A stretch of 34,885 nt of DNA from Magnetococcales bacterium (GTDB taxonomy: Bacteria > Pseudomonadota > Magnetococcia > Magnetococcales > JADGAP01), in the NCBI GenBank assembly GCA_015231965.1, contig JADGAP010000017.1, positions 1 to 34,885 of the forward strand. Direction: 5' to 3'. Below are positions 1-7,003 of this stretch, piece after piece (the first letter of the stretch is position 1; each line of letters starts with the position of its first letter). The translations under genes and the position numbers were made by a program. A model generated the notes under the pieces. That model was not told where the DNA came from, ran no database searches, and saw nothing but the letters and a program-made list of their open reading frames with translations.

Positions 1-813
1 GCGCCCCCTCAAGGGATGACGCTCCACCAGGCGACGCACCGCCCCCTCCTCCGGCCCCCCCCCCACCAGCAGCACCGAGGCGGCAACCCCCCGGGCGTGG
101 AGCAGGGTCAGGGCCTCCAACAGCCCTGGCAGCCCCTCGTAAGCGTAAAACGAACCGATAAACCCCAGCACCGGCCCCGGAGCATTTTGTGCAAAGCGCT
201 GAATCGCCTCCGGCGGGGGCTCGACGGGGGGATCGAGGGCCACGCCGTTGGGCAGGAGAAAGACTTTCTCCGGCTTCACCCCTCGTTGCACGATTTCACC
301 CCGCAACCCCTCGCACAGCGTGATCACCGCATCGGCGGCGCGGAGCAAATCGCTTTCGTAATAGCGGGTCAAACGGTAGCGCAAGGAGCCGACCGAGGTG
401 GTTCCGTGACTGACGGCGGCGTCTTCCCACAACGCCCGCACCTCGTAGACCACGGGAATGCGCAACGCCTTGCCCACCGCCAGGGCGGCCCGGCCGTTGA
501 GCAGCGGAGAGTGGGCGTGGATCAGGTGGGGTTGGATCATGGGAACCACGTCCAACATCCGACGCTCCATGGCCATCATGTCGCCGTAGGGGCGAAACCA
601 GCCGATGGAGGCCAACCCCTTGGGGGCCGGGGTGCGGCCATAGTTGACATCGCCCACCAACTCCGTGGGCAATTCCCCCGATTCTTGACGCGGCCCGGTG
701 AGGGGAACGGGCTCCCACCCCATGGCCCGCTGCTGGTGCAGGATGGCGTCGGTGCGGGTGGCGTAACCGCTTTGGCGGGGCAGGCTGTGATCGAGAAGGT
801 GCAAAATGCGCAT
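1..813 (-). CDS. Glycosyltransferase family 4 (GT-B), 3' end beyond window
   Basis: The gene reads leftward from an ATG at 813 and is open for 271 codons to the window edge, so its C-terminal part is missing. The N-terminus MRILHLLDHSLPRQSGYATR is typical of GT4-type enzymes. It closely recalls the exosortase/PEP-CTERM-associated family (TIGR04063-like) that adds sugars during exopolysaccharide assembly. The segment IHAHSPLLNGRAALAVGKAL followed by a VVYEVRALWED-like stretch matches the Rossmann acceptor domain, and the later VFLLPNGVALDPP begins the sugar-nucleotide domain. A purine-rich GAAGAG lies about 7 bases before the ATG. Its neighbours on the left are unseen. The epimerase and YfhO protein at the other end of the window fit a glycan role, but a link is inference. 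The exact sugar cannot be told. Confidence 0.85.
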   Translation of the reverse strand, partial: MRILHLLDHSLPRQSGYATRTDAILHQQRAMGWEPVPLTGPRQESGELPTELVGDVNYGRTPAPKGLASIGWFRPYGDMMAMERRMLDVVPMIQPHLIHAHSPLLNGRAALAVGKALRIPVVYEVRALWEDAAVSHGTTSVGSLRYRLTRYYESDLLRAADAVITLCEGLRGEIVQRGVKPEKVFLLPNGVALDPPVEPPPEAIQRFAQNAPGPVLGFIGSFYAYEGLPGLLEALTLLHARGVAASVLLVGGGPEEGAVRRLVERHPLRGR

Positions 814-961
814 GGACGTCTCTTCGGAAGAGCGGATCAAAGGCCAGGAAGCAAGAAGCTCGGGCCGGGGGGGATCGAAGATCCTGGATTCTGGAATAAC
901 GGGCATGGCGGTCCACGCCACCCCGAAGCATGCAAGAACCACGGGCTCTCATCCGGCCCAG

Positions 962-1009
962 GTTCCCCTCACCCTGACCCTCCCCTCGCGCAAGGCAGGA
1001 AGAGGGAAC
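962..1009. repeat. Imperfect palindromic intergenic element (REP-like)
   Basis: In the 232-bp gap between the glycosyltransferase and the AC39-like gene, GTTCCCCTC at 962-970 faces GAGGGAAC at 1002-1009, with CCCTGACCCTCCCC between them. Short elements of the form CCCTCACCCTGACCCTC are common intergenic repeats in many Proteobacteria genomes. Only one copy is seen here, so the repeat status rests on general knowledge. It may also act as a weak transcription barrier. Confidence 0.4.
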
Positions 1010-1045
1010 GCCTGGACGATGTTTTTCACGGTCAACCGGGAACGC

Positions 1046-1741
1046 CTACCCCTCGCCGAAGGCGATGCGCCGACTCATTGCCCCGCGCAACCGTTCCAGT
1101 TCCAACAACGACATCCCCAAATAGACCGCCACCCGCCCCACGCCCTCCCACCGGCGATAACTCAGGCGCAACGCCCCCATCAACGCCCCGCGGGCCGCCC
1201 AACCATCCTCTTCCCCGGACATTCGCGCCCCGTGACGCCCCACCATCGCTTCCAGGCGAGTCAACGCCACCCACTCCCGCGCCGCGCCTCTCGGCCAGCG
1301 GGCGCGCCACTCCGCCAACCAGTACCCCCACCCTTCCGCCTCCATCCCGCGACGCAACCCCTCCCACTCGCTCCCCTCCTCGGAAGCCAGGGGGAAGAGG
1401 GCGGCGGCGCCGGGGCGCAACAAGGGCGTCCAGGGCAGCCAGCCCATCCACGCCACCCCCTCCCGCCAAGCCTCCGGAACCCACCCCGCCACCTCCAGCG
1501 CATGACGACGATAGCTCCAGCGCAACTGGCGCTCCATCTCCATCCCATCCACCCCCTGCCCCACGCTGCCCAACCAGCGAGACAGGGGGGTCTCCCGGGC
1601 CAGTTTGAGAAACACGGAGGGGGATGGGGCCGTTTCCAGCCGCCGCCACGCCGACTCCTCCACCATCATCGCCCGACGCGCCGCCACCCGGGCCAGGGCG
1701 TATTCCATCCCCGTCGCCATCTTGCCGCCCTTTCCCGTCAC
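1046..1741 (-). CDS. AC39-like protein resembling A/V-type ATPase subunit C/d
   Basis: The predicted 231-residue protein begins with a stretch MEYALARVAARRAMMVEES that resembles the first helix of AC39/subunit C of A/V-type ATPases (YAxARVRAxxxxLLxxE). It continues with a LARETPLSRWLG segment and ends with helices (VAVYLGMSLLELERLRGAMS) like the C-terminal repeat of that family. In the family this subunit links the central stalk to the membrane ring. It is rich in Trp and Arg, and at 231 residues it is shorter than usual members (about 320-350). Its ATG overlaps the stop of the preceding coiled-coil gene (ATGA), so the two are probably translated together. No A, B, D, E, I or K subunit gene is in the window. 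The family call is by eye and moderate; an unrelated helical protein cannot be excluded. Confidence 0.55.
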   Translation of the reverse strand: MTGKGGKMATGMEYALARVAARRAMMVEESAWRRLETAPSPSVFLKLARETPLSRWLGSVGQGVDGMEMERQLRWSYRRHALEVAGWVPEAWREGVAWMGWLPWTPLLRPGAAALFPLASEEGSEWEGLRRGMEAEGWGYWLAEWRARWPRGAAREWVALTRLEAMVGRHGARMSGEEDGWAARGALMGALRLSYRRWEGVGRVAVYLGMSLLELERLRGAMSRRIAFGEG

Positions 1742-2127
1742 CCTTCCTGGCCGTCGCCGGTCAGTCGCGCCGCCAGAAGGAACGCCACCCGTTCCAGAAG
1801 CGGCGTCTCCGGCTGGGCCTTGTCGTTGGCGGAAGGGCTTCCCACCTCCCGCAACATTTCCTGCAACTGGCGTTTCACGCGACGCTCCCGCTGTCGGGCC
1901 AACCCCGCCGCCCGCTCATCCGCCCGGGCCAGGATCCGCCGCCCCTCGTGGCGGGCCGATAAAACCATCTCCTCGGCCTGATGGCGGGCCGAGGAGATGG
2001 CCAGGAGCACCGCCTCTTCCGCCCGCAACACCGTCTCGATGGCCGCCTCCACCGCCAGCGCCCCCGGCGGCGACGCCCCCACCGCCTCCCGCAACGGCGA
2101 CGCAGCCCCCCCCTCGCCGAGGCTCAT
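1738..2127 (-). CDS. Coiled-coil protein resembling A/V-type ATPase subunit G/H
   Basis: The predicted 129-residue protein has a single long charged helix (about residues 28-95) with a repeated Ala/Glu/Arg pattern such as AEEMVLSARHEGRRILARAD. This is the pattern of peripheral-stalk subunits G/H/E of A/V-type ATPases. A Pro/Asn-containing break near 98-108 is followed by a short C-terminal helix. There is no signal peptide or membrane segment. It starts in an ATGA overlap with the histidine-kinase stop (2124) and ends in an ATGA overlap with the AC39-like gene, so all three share translation. Coiled coils are easily confused between families. The call depends largely on the adjacent AC39-like gene. 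Confidence 0.5.
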   Translation of the reverse strand: MSLGEGGAASPLREAVGASPPGALAVEAAIETVLRAEEAVLLAISSARHQAEEMVLSARHEGRRILARADERAAGLARQRERRVKRQLQEMLREVGSPSANDKAQPETPLLERVAFLLAARLTGDGQEG

Positions 2128-4019
2128 CGCCGCTCTCCCGCCGCCGCGAGCGCCGCCGCGTCCGCCCCGTGCAGCGCCGCCGTGATGGCATCCACCAACA
2201 ACCGTTTGCGAATCGGCTTCACCAGATGCAGATCACACCCCGCCGCCAGGGAGCTTGCCACATCCTCCGGCTCCGCCCGCACCGTCAGGGCGATCACCGG
2301 GGTCGGGGGCATGCCCCGCTCCCGCTCCCAGCGACGAAACCGCCGGGTCGCCTCCAAACCGTCCATCTCCGGCATCTGAATGTCCATCAACACCAGATCG
2401 TAGTGGTTGAGCCGCAATTTTTCCAACGCCATCCGCCCATCCGGCGCGGTGTCCACCCGGAACGGCCCCTCCTTGAGAAAGGCCTGCACCAGCAATCCGT
2501 TGTCCTCGGCGTCGTCCACCACGAGAATGCGGCGCAATCGCTCCCGGATCGGTCGCCCCTCGCCCGTCGGATCGACCGCGGCCTCCCCCTCCCCGGGGAG
2601 CCCCTCCTCCAGAGGCCGGGACGGCGGCGTCTCCCCCCCGGCGCGGATCTCCCGCGCCCGGGCCATGGCGTCCCCCGCCTTGCGGGCCAAATCCCACACC
2701 TGCACCGGATCCGAGAGCACCGCCGCGTTGCCCAGCGCCTGAAAAACCTCCGGATCCACCGCGCATCCCTCGCTCATCTGAATCAACAGCGGAACCGCCG
2801 GGTCCGTCCGGCGCAGCGCCTGGGCCCAGGTCAAGCCGTCGCCGTCGGGCAGTCGGCAATGCAGCACCACCACCCCCACCGGCATTCCCCCCTGGCGCAA
2901 CACCTCCACGCACTGACCGCCCCCCTCCGCCTCCACCACCGAGGTGCAACCCACCTGGCGCATCGCCTCCGCCGTTTCGCAACGACGACGAGGATCCCCG
3001 TCGGCAATCAAGGCCCGAGCCCCGGCGCACTCCAACGACTGGGCCGACCCCCCATCCAACTGGAACGGCGCGGTGAACAACAACGCCGCCAAATCCCCCT
3101 CCCGCTCCACTTGGACGATGCCCCCCATGGTATCGGCCAGACGCTGCGCCAGGATCAAGGGGGGGGTCTCCGCCTCCACGCCCTCATCCGACGACTCCCC
3201 TTCGTCGGCGGGGAGGGTGAGATCCTGCCGCAAACCGGTCCCCAACACGGCGAAGGTGATGGCCGCCGCCTGCACGTCCAGCGCCGCCACCTGGGCTTGC
3301 AGGGTCAGTTCCCGGTTCACCCCCTCCTGCCAGGGCCAGCGCAACAGTTGCTCCCCCAAATGGTTCAGCACCTGCCGCAGCCGCCCCGAATCCCCCACCA
3401 GCCGGGAGGGCATGACGGGATCCAAGCTCCAACTCACCACCACGCCCTGTTCCCGTCCTGCCGCCTCCAGCAAACCGCTCACCCCCGCCAGCAGCGCCGG
3501 GGGATCGAACACCACCCGCTTGAGGGCCGTCTTGCCCTTGCCGCTGCGGGCCAGATCGGCGAAATCATCCAGCAGATGCTGAATCGCCCGCCCCCCATCG
3601 GCGGAAATGGAGAGATAACGCCGCTGCTCCGCGTCCAGCCGACTCTCCGCCAGCAGCTCCATCATGCCAAGAATGGCGTTGAGCGGGGTGCGGATTTCGT
3701 GGCTCAAGTCGCGGATCATCCGCCCCCGAACCTTTTCCGCCTTTTCCACCGCCCGTTGCCCCTCCTTGATGCGGGCCTCCAGCTCCTCCCTGGTCCGCTG
3801 CGCCTCCACCAGGCGGCGTTCCGAATCCTGCACCCCCCACAGCACCCCCAGCACCGCCAACGCCCCCACCGCCAGCGGCAGGAGCAGCCACGGCCCCTCG
3901 ATCCGTCCCTCCGTCAGGCTCACCCCCAGCGCCGACCAAAAGCCCAGCAGCGCCGACCAGACCGCCAGCCGCAGCGCCCGGGTGCGGGGCATGGTCAAGC
4001 GCACCCCTCCGGCGATCAT
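2124..4019 (-). CDS. Hybrid sensor histidine kinase with degenerate ATP-binding domain
   Basis: The predicted 631-residue protein has two membrane segments (about 14-36 and 43-62), a coiled linker (70-100) and a HisKA domain with phospho-acceptor H107 in DLSHEIRTPLN. A HATPase-like region follows (about 205-320), then two receiver domains (about 335-450 and 497-615). The HATPase region lacks its usual motifs. The N-box reads RLRQVLNHLGEQLL without the GNA asparagine, the DTG of G1 reads LGTG, and the Gly-rich lid reads PPLILAQRL before the intact DTMGG. Receiver 1 has H387 where the phospho-aspartate belongs. Receiver 2 is complete (D502/D503, D546, K601). The start ATG at 4019 was chosen for its GGGGGG Shine-Dalgarno; M10 is an alternative. 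It probably receives or scaffolds phosphate rather than using ATP. It is divergent from yejE (66-bp gap). Confidence 0.85.
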   Translation of the reverse strand: MIAGGVRLTMPRTRALRLAVWSALLGFWSALGVSLTEGRIEGPWLLLPLAVGALAVLGVLWGVQDSERRLVEAQRTREELEARIKEGQRAVEKAEKVRGRMIRDLSHEIRTPLNAILGMMELLAESRLDAEQRRYLSISADGGRAIQHLLDDFADLARSGKGKTALKRVVFDPPALLAGVSGLLEAAGREQGVVVSWSLDPVMPSRLVGDSGRLRQVLNHLGEQLLRWPWQEGVNRELTLQAQVAALDVQAAAITFAVLGTGLRQDLTLPADEGESSDEGVEAETPPLILAQRLADTMGGIVQVEREGDLAALLFTAPFQLDGGSAQSLECAGARALIADGDPRRRCETAEAMRQVGCTSVVEAEGGGQCVEVLRQGGMPVGVVVLHCRLPDGDGLTWAQALRRTDPAVPLLIQMSEGCAVDPEVFQALGNAAVLSDPVQVWDLARKAGDAMARAREIRAGGETPPSRPLEEGLPGEGEAAVDPTGEGRPIRERLRRILVVDDAEDNGLLVQAFLKEGPFRVDTAPDGRMALEKLRLNHYDLVLMDIQMPEMDGLEATRRFRRWERERGMPPTPVIALTVRAEPEDVASSLAAGCDLHLVKPIRKRLLVDAITAALHGADAAALAAAGERR

Positions 4020-4085
4020 GGCACCCCCCCGGAATCCGCCGGACAACCGTTGCCTGCTGGAACGCCTTCCCTTAGCATCGTTGGC

Positions 4086-5117
4086 ATGATCGACATCCAT
4101 TTCTCTCCCCTGGCGCGCCGCCGCTGGAACCGTTTCAAGGCCCATCGTCGCGGCTACATCGCCCTCTGGATCTTCGCGCTGCTGTTCGGGATCTCTCTCT
4201 TCGCGGAGGGGATCTCCAACGATCGGCCCCTGCTGGCGCGATACCAGGGCGAACTTTTCTTTCCCATCTTCGTAAGCTACCCCGAAACCCGCTTCGGCGG
4301 CATTTTCGAGACCGAGGCCGACTATCGGGATCCGTTCATCACGGAAAAACTGTCGACGGAGGGGGCGTGGGCCATTTTCCCTCCGAATCCCCACCGTTAC
4401 GACACCATCAACACCCGGCTGCGTCAACCCGCGCCCGCGCCCCCCTCGGCGGAAAATTATCTGGGAACCGACGACCGGGGGCGGGATGTGCTGGCCCGGT
4501 TGATCTACGGCTTTCGCCTGTCGGTCCTCTTCGCCCTGGCCCTCACCGCCGTGGGGGTAGCCCTGGGGATCGTCGCCGGGGCGGTGCAGGGCTATTTCGG
4601 CGGGCGGCTGGATTTGTGGATGCAGCGCTTTACCGAAATTTGGGGCAGCATGCCCGAGCTTTATCTGTTGATCATCTTTTCCGGCATTTTCAACCCCAGC
4701 CTCGGCCTGCTGCTGATTTTGCTCTCGCTGTTCGGCTGGATGGGGCTGGCGGACTATGTGCGCGCCGAATTTTTCCGTGGGCGGGGACTCACTTACGTCA
4801 AGGCGGCCAAAGCCCTGGGCGTGACCGACGGGGCGATCATCTTCCGCCACCTGTTGCCCAACGCCCTCACCCCGGTGATCACCTTTCTCCCCTTCCGCAT
4901 CTCCGGCGCGGTGTTGGCCCTGACCAGCCTGGACTTCCTCGGACTGGGGGTTCCCCCGGAAACTCCCAGCCTGGGGGAACTGTTGCGCCAAGGCAAGGCC
5001 AATATTGAGGCTTGGTGGCTGAGCCTGACCACCTTCCTGGTGCTGGTGGGGATGATGCTGCTTCTCAATTTTATCGGGGAAGCCCTGCGGGACGCCATGG
5101 ATCCTCGACGCCAATGA
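4086..5117 (+). CDS. yejE: YejE-like ABC transporter permease (microcin C/oligopeptide type)
   Basis: The predicted 343-residue inner-membrane protein begins with a basic N-terminus (FSPLARRRWNRFKAHRRGYIALWIF) and first membrane helix near 24-42. A long periplasmic loop with NYLGTDDRGRDVLARLIYGFR precedes the BPD_transp_1 domain. The EAA loop is seen in KAAKALGVTDGAIIFRHLLPN, the contact site for the ATPase subunit. Length and features match YejE, which with YejA, YejB and YejF imports microcin C-like peptides. Only this permease is present: the left neighbour is the divergent kinase and the right side is a gene-free stretch, so the binding protein, partner permease and ATPase must lie elsewhere or be lost. 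The ATG at 4086 fits the family N-terminus, though its ribosome site is weak. Confidence 0.88.
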   Translation: MIDIHFSPLARRRWNRFKAHRRGYIALWIFALLFGISLFAEGISNDRPLLARYQGELFFPIFVSYPETRFGGIFETEADYRDPFITEKLSTEGAWAIFPPNPHRYDTINTRLRQPAPAPPSAENYLGTDDRGRDVLARLIYGFRLSVLFALALTAVGVALGIVAGAVQGYFGGRLDLWMQRFTEIWGSMPELYLLIIFSGIFNPSLGLLLILLSLFGWMGLADYVRAEFFRGRGLTYVKAAKALGVTDGAIIFRHLLPNALTPVITFLPFRISGAVLALTSLDFLGLGVPPETPSLGELLRQGKANIEAWWLSLTTFLVLVGMMLLLNFIGEALRDAMDPRRQ

Positions 5118-5173
5118 ACCAAGATTTTCCCTGGGAGCTTGAGGGAGCTAGGAACTCATTCCAAAAAACAAAC

Positions 5174-5419
5174 CGTCATTCCCGCGAAAGCGGGAATCCA
5201 GCCGTTGTCTCCATGCGCCTTACCCAAATCACCACGACAAAACCATCTCCAACGGCGCCGGATCATTCGGTATAAAGCAAATAAAACCAAATAGTTGATA
5301 ATGACTCTTCCATGGATTAACATTCGATGCTTGAATGAAAGTCTGTCCATTTCATCTTGGATGCAAGATCGGCGGTTCAAGGACACAAAGGCTGGATTCC
5401 CGCTTTCGCGGGAATGACG
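5174..5419. repeat. Perfect 30-bp inverted repeat pair bounding 186 bp (MITE-like)
   Basis: Positions 5174-5203 and 5390-5419 are exact reverse complements over 30 bases. Each arm contains an inner palindrome, ATTCCCGCGAAAGCGGGAAT, of the type common as intergenic repeats in Proteobacteria (dRS3-like core). The similarity continues inward for about 9 more bases with mismatches (GTTGTCTCC versus TTTGTGTCC). This suggests two oppositely oriented copies of a longer element. The 186-bp interior has no supported gene. Confidence 0.75.
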
Positions 5420-5483
5420 TTTTCGTGGGGGGAAAGTTGGTTGCATCCTCTGGCTCCATTTGACGTATTGTGCAAATTTAAAA

Positions 5484-5609
5484 TGGAACGACTCTATTAT
5501 ACCCATTCCAATCCAAAGGCGAATCGTCGCCGGAGGCGACCAGATTTTCACGGAATCCAATGATTGCGACCATGTCTTGGCGTCCATCATTGGATTGGAA
5601 CGACTCTAT
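5484..5609. repeat. 14-bp direct repeat with nested inverted repeat
   Basis: TGGAACGACTCTAT occurs at 5484-5497 and again at 5596-5609. Between them TTCCAATCCAA at 5506-5516 is the reverse complement of TTGGATTGGAA at 5590-5600. The arrangement could be a small mobile insertion remnant. No coding content was recognised inside. Confidence 0.5.
5522..5551 (+). repeat. Dispersed 30-bp repeat, copy 1
   Basis: The 30 bases here match the reverse complement of 30767-30796 at 28 of 30 positions. Each copy holds an inner hairpin (GTCGCC, three bases, GGCGAC) and ends in GATTTTCAC. Both copies are intergenic. Confidence 0.65.
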
Positions 5610-6037
5610 CTGGCTATCTTCTCGTTTTTGAAGTTTAGACACCCTCCATCCTTTCGTTCGGTGATGAATCCCATTTGAAAAAATGCTTTCTCTTCATGAT
5701 GTTGCGCCGCAATGTAGACAGGAACCCCTGCAATTTTCCGATGACCGGGCAACTTTTCAAGATCTTTTTCCAATCAATTGATATTCCTGTAAAAAATGAT
5801 GATTGCCAAGCCTCGTCCCAGGAGCTTGTCGCGTTATGTTGCACCCCTTTTGGGCGGAGGCTTCCTGATAACTATGTGTATCTATTTATTATCATTGAGT
5901 AAAGATTCCAATATCGGTTCTGGCCCAATCCGTGCAATCTGAATCGAGGCGGAGAGGCGTTGGTCTCTCCCCATCACGAAGGGCGGCAGAGCCAACCATA
6001 GAAGTCAAATAATGCGAGACGAGAGGAGAACCGAGAG

Positions 6038-6310
6038 ATGGGCATCATTCGCCGGGAACGCAAGCACAAATCCCCCACCCCTTTCTGCCAATCTGCGGTG
6101 ACGTCCAACAAGACGTCCTCCGTGCGCGTGGTCGATCTGCGGGAACAAACCTGGACACCCACCGAGGCCGAGTGCGTGTGGGTGGTGGAGGGCTATCGGG
6201 CGGTTTGCATTCCCCCGGATGGCAAGGCTCCTCACATTCCCATGAACAACCTGGGAGCCTCGTTGTGGGTGGACACCGACCCCTTGACTCCGTCGGGTCG
6301 TGTTCATTGA
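6038..6310 (+). CDS. Small protein of unknown function (90 aa)
   Basis: I do not recognise this protein. A strong Shine-Dalgarno, AGGAGAA, sits 7 bases before the ATG, and third codon positions are mostly G or C as in neighbouring real genes. The N-terminus is basic (MGIIRRERKHK). The middle is rich in Trp and Val (REQTWTPTEAECVWVVEGYRAVCIP). No membrane segment or signal peptide is apparent. It lies 73 bases before the CheY-like gene in the same direction, with a stem-loop between. It may belong to the same signalling group, but that is inference. Confidence 0.5.
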   Translation: MGIIRRERKHKSPTPFCQSAVTSNKTSSVRVVDLREQTWTPTEAECVWVVEGYRAVCIPPDGKAPHIPMNNLGASLWVDTDPLTPSGRVH

Positions 6311-6315
6311 CGTGA

Positions 6316-6353
6316 ATCGCCGCCGTCCGGCGTTTTCGTCGGACGTCGGCGAT
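6316..6353 (+). other. Stem-loop between the small protein gene and the CheY-like gene
   Basis: Arms 6316-6329 and 6340-6353 pair over 14 positions with one mismatch, around a GCGTTTTCGT loop. No T-run follows, so it is not a standard terminator. It could be a partial terminator or an mRNA processing or stability element that sets the two neighbouring genes at different levels. Confidence 0.45.
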
Positions 6354-6383
6354 CCTGGATGAAAGACAAGCAGGAGCAATGGA

Positions 6384-6785
6384 ATGGCCAATATCTTGGT
6401 CATCGATGACGATCCGGACATCCGGGTGCTGGTGCGCAAATCCCTGGCCCTGGAAGGGCACGTGATTTTTGAGGCGGGCAACGGCGAGGAAGGGGTGGAG
6501 GTGCTGAACGATGGTGCCATCGACCTGATCATCACCGACATCTTCATGCCCGAGATGGATGGTTTTGAGTTGATCAGCGAGGTGATGAACGGTCGCCTGC
6601 ACCGGCAGGAAAAGTTCAAATCGATTAAAATAATCGCCATCACCGGCGGGCAAAAGTTAATGGATTCCCATCACATGGTGCGGATGGCCCGCATGTTCGG
6701 GGTGCATGACACCATGATCAAGCCCTTCGACCGCCTGGACATCCGGCGCAAGGTAGCGCAATTGTTGAAGGTTCCCGTCACCTGA
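6384..6785 (+). CDS. CheY-like single-domain response regulator
   Basis: The predicted 133-residue protein is a receiver domain only. Acidic residues D8-D10 bind Mg, D52 in TDIFMPEMDG is the phospho-acceptor, a T in IIAITGG follows, and the conserved Lys lies in MIKPFD. It carries no output domain, so it would signal by protein contact like CheY or Spo0F. It precedes the kinase-like and RsbU-type genes in the same direction. It may share phosphate with the receiver domains encoded there, but no kinase gene is in this island. Confidence 0.92.
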   Translation: MANILVIDDDPDIRVLVRKSLALEGHVIFEAGNGEEGVEVLNDGAIDLIITDIFMPEMDGFELISEVMNGRLHRQEKFKSIKIIAITGGQKLMDSHHMVRMARMFGVHDTMIKPFDRLDIRRKVAQLLKVPVT

Positions 6786-7003
6786 GGCGCGTTTCGTCCC
6801 TCGGGGCGGGTGCGCGGCGGCGAGGGGAGAGAGGGACGAGTGGGACGAGAGGGGAGCGCGGTGCGCCATCACCGCGCCGAAGACTGCGGGGGGGCGCGAG
6901 GGGGAGCGATACTCCCAGTCGTTACATTACAATAATCATTCAAACAAGGAAGGGAAGCGGCGGCGCTCCTTGGCGTGGCCTTTCCGAGACCAGGAGAACG
7001 GCG

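Larger units (their letters stand above)
5118..6037. other. Gene-free repeat-bearing stretch
   Basis: About 920 bases between yejE and the small protein at 6038 hold no gene I can support. Short open frames on both strands lack ribosome sites and family resemblance. The stretch is more AT-rich than its surroundings, especially 5630-5930. It carries a perfect 30-bp inverted repeat pair (5174-5203, 5390-5419), a 14-bp direct repeat (5484, 5596) and one copy of a dispersed 30-bp repeat (5522-5551). A small hairpin (5951-5956 with 5965-5970) lies just before the next gene. No transposase or target duplication was seen. Confidence 0.6.

Noticed and set aside
16-1608. Long plus-strand open frame over 16-1608
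   Set aside because: It is Pro/Arg-rich low-complexity sequence opposite the glycosyltransferase and AC39-like genes, a usual effect of high GC.
1605-4085. Plus-strand extension upstream of yejE
   Set aside because: It is Arg/Pro/His-rich and antisense to the histidine kinase; YejE family proteins begin at the ATG at 4086.
5635-5902. Short open frames on both strands in the gene-free stretch
   Set aside because: No ribosome sites, no recognisable motifs, and overlapping frames on opposite strands.
6902-6916. GGGAG/CTCCC pair and TACAAT box upstream of the first kinase-like gene
   Set aside because: No matching -35 box at the right spacing and the arms are only five bases.
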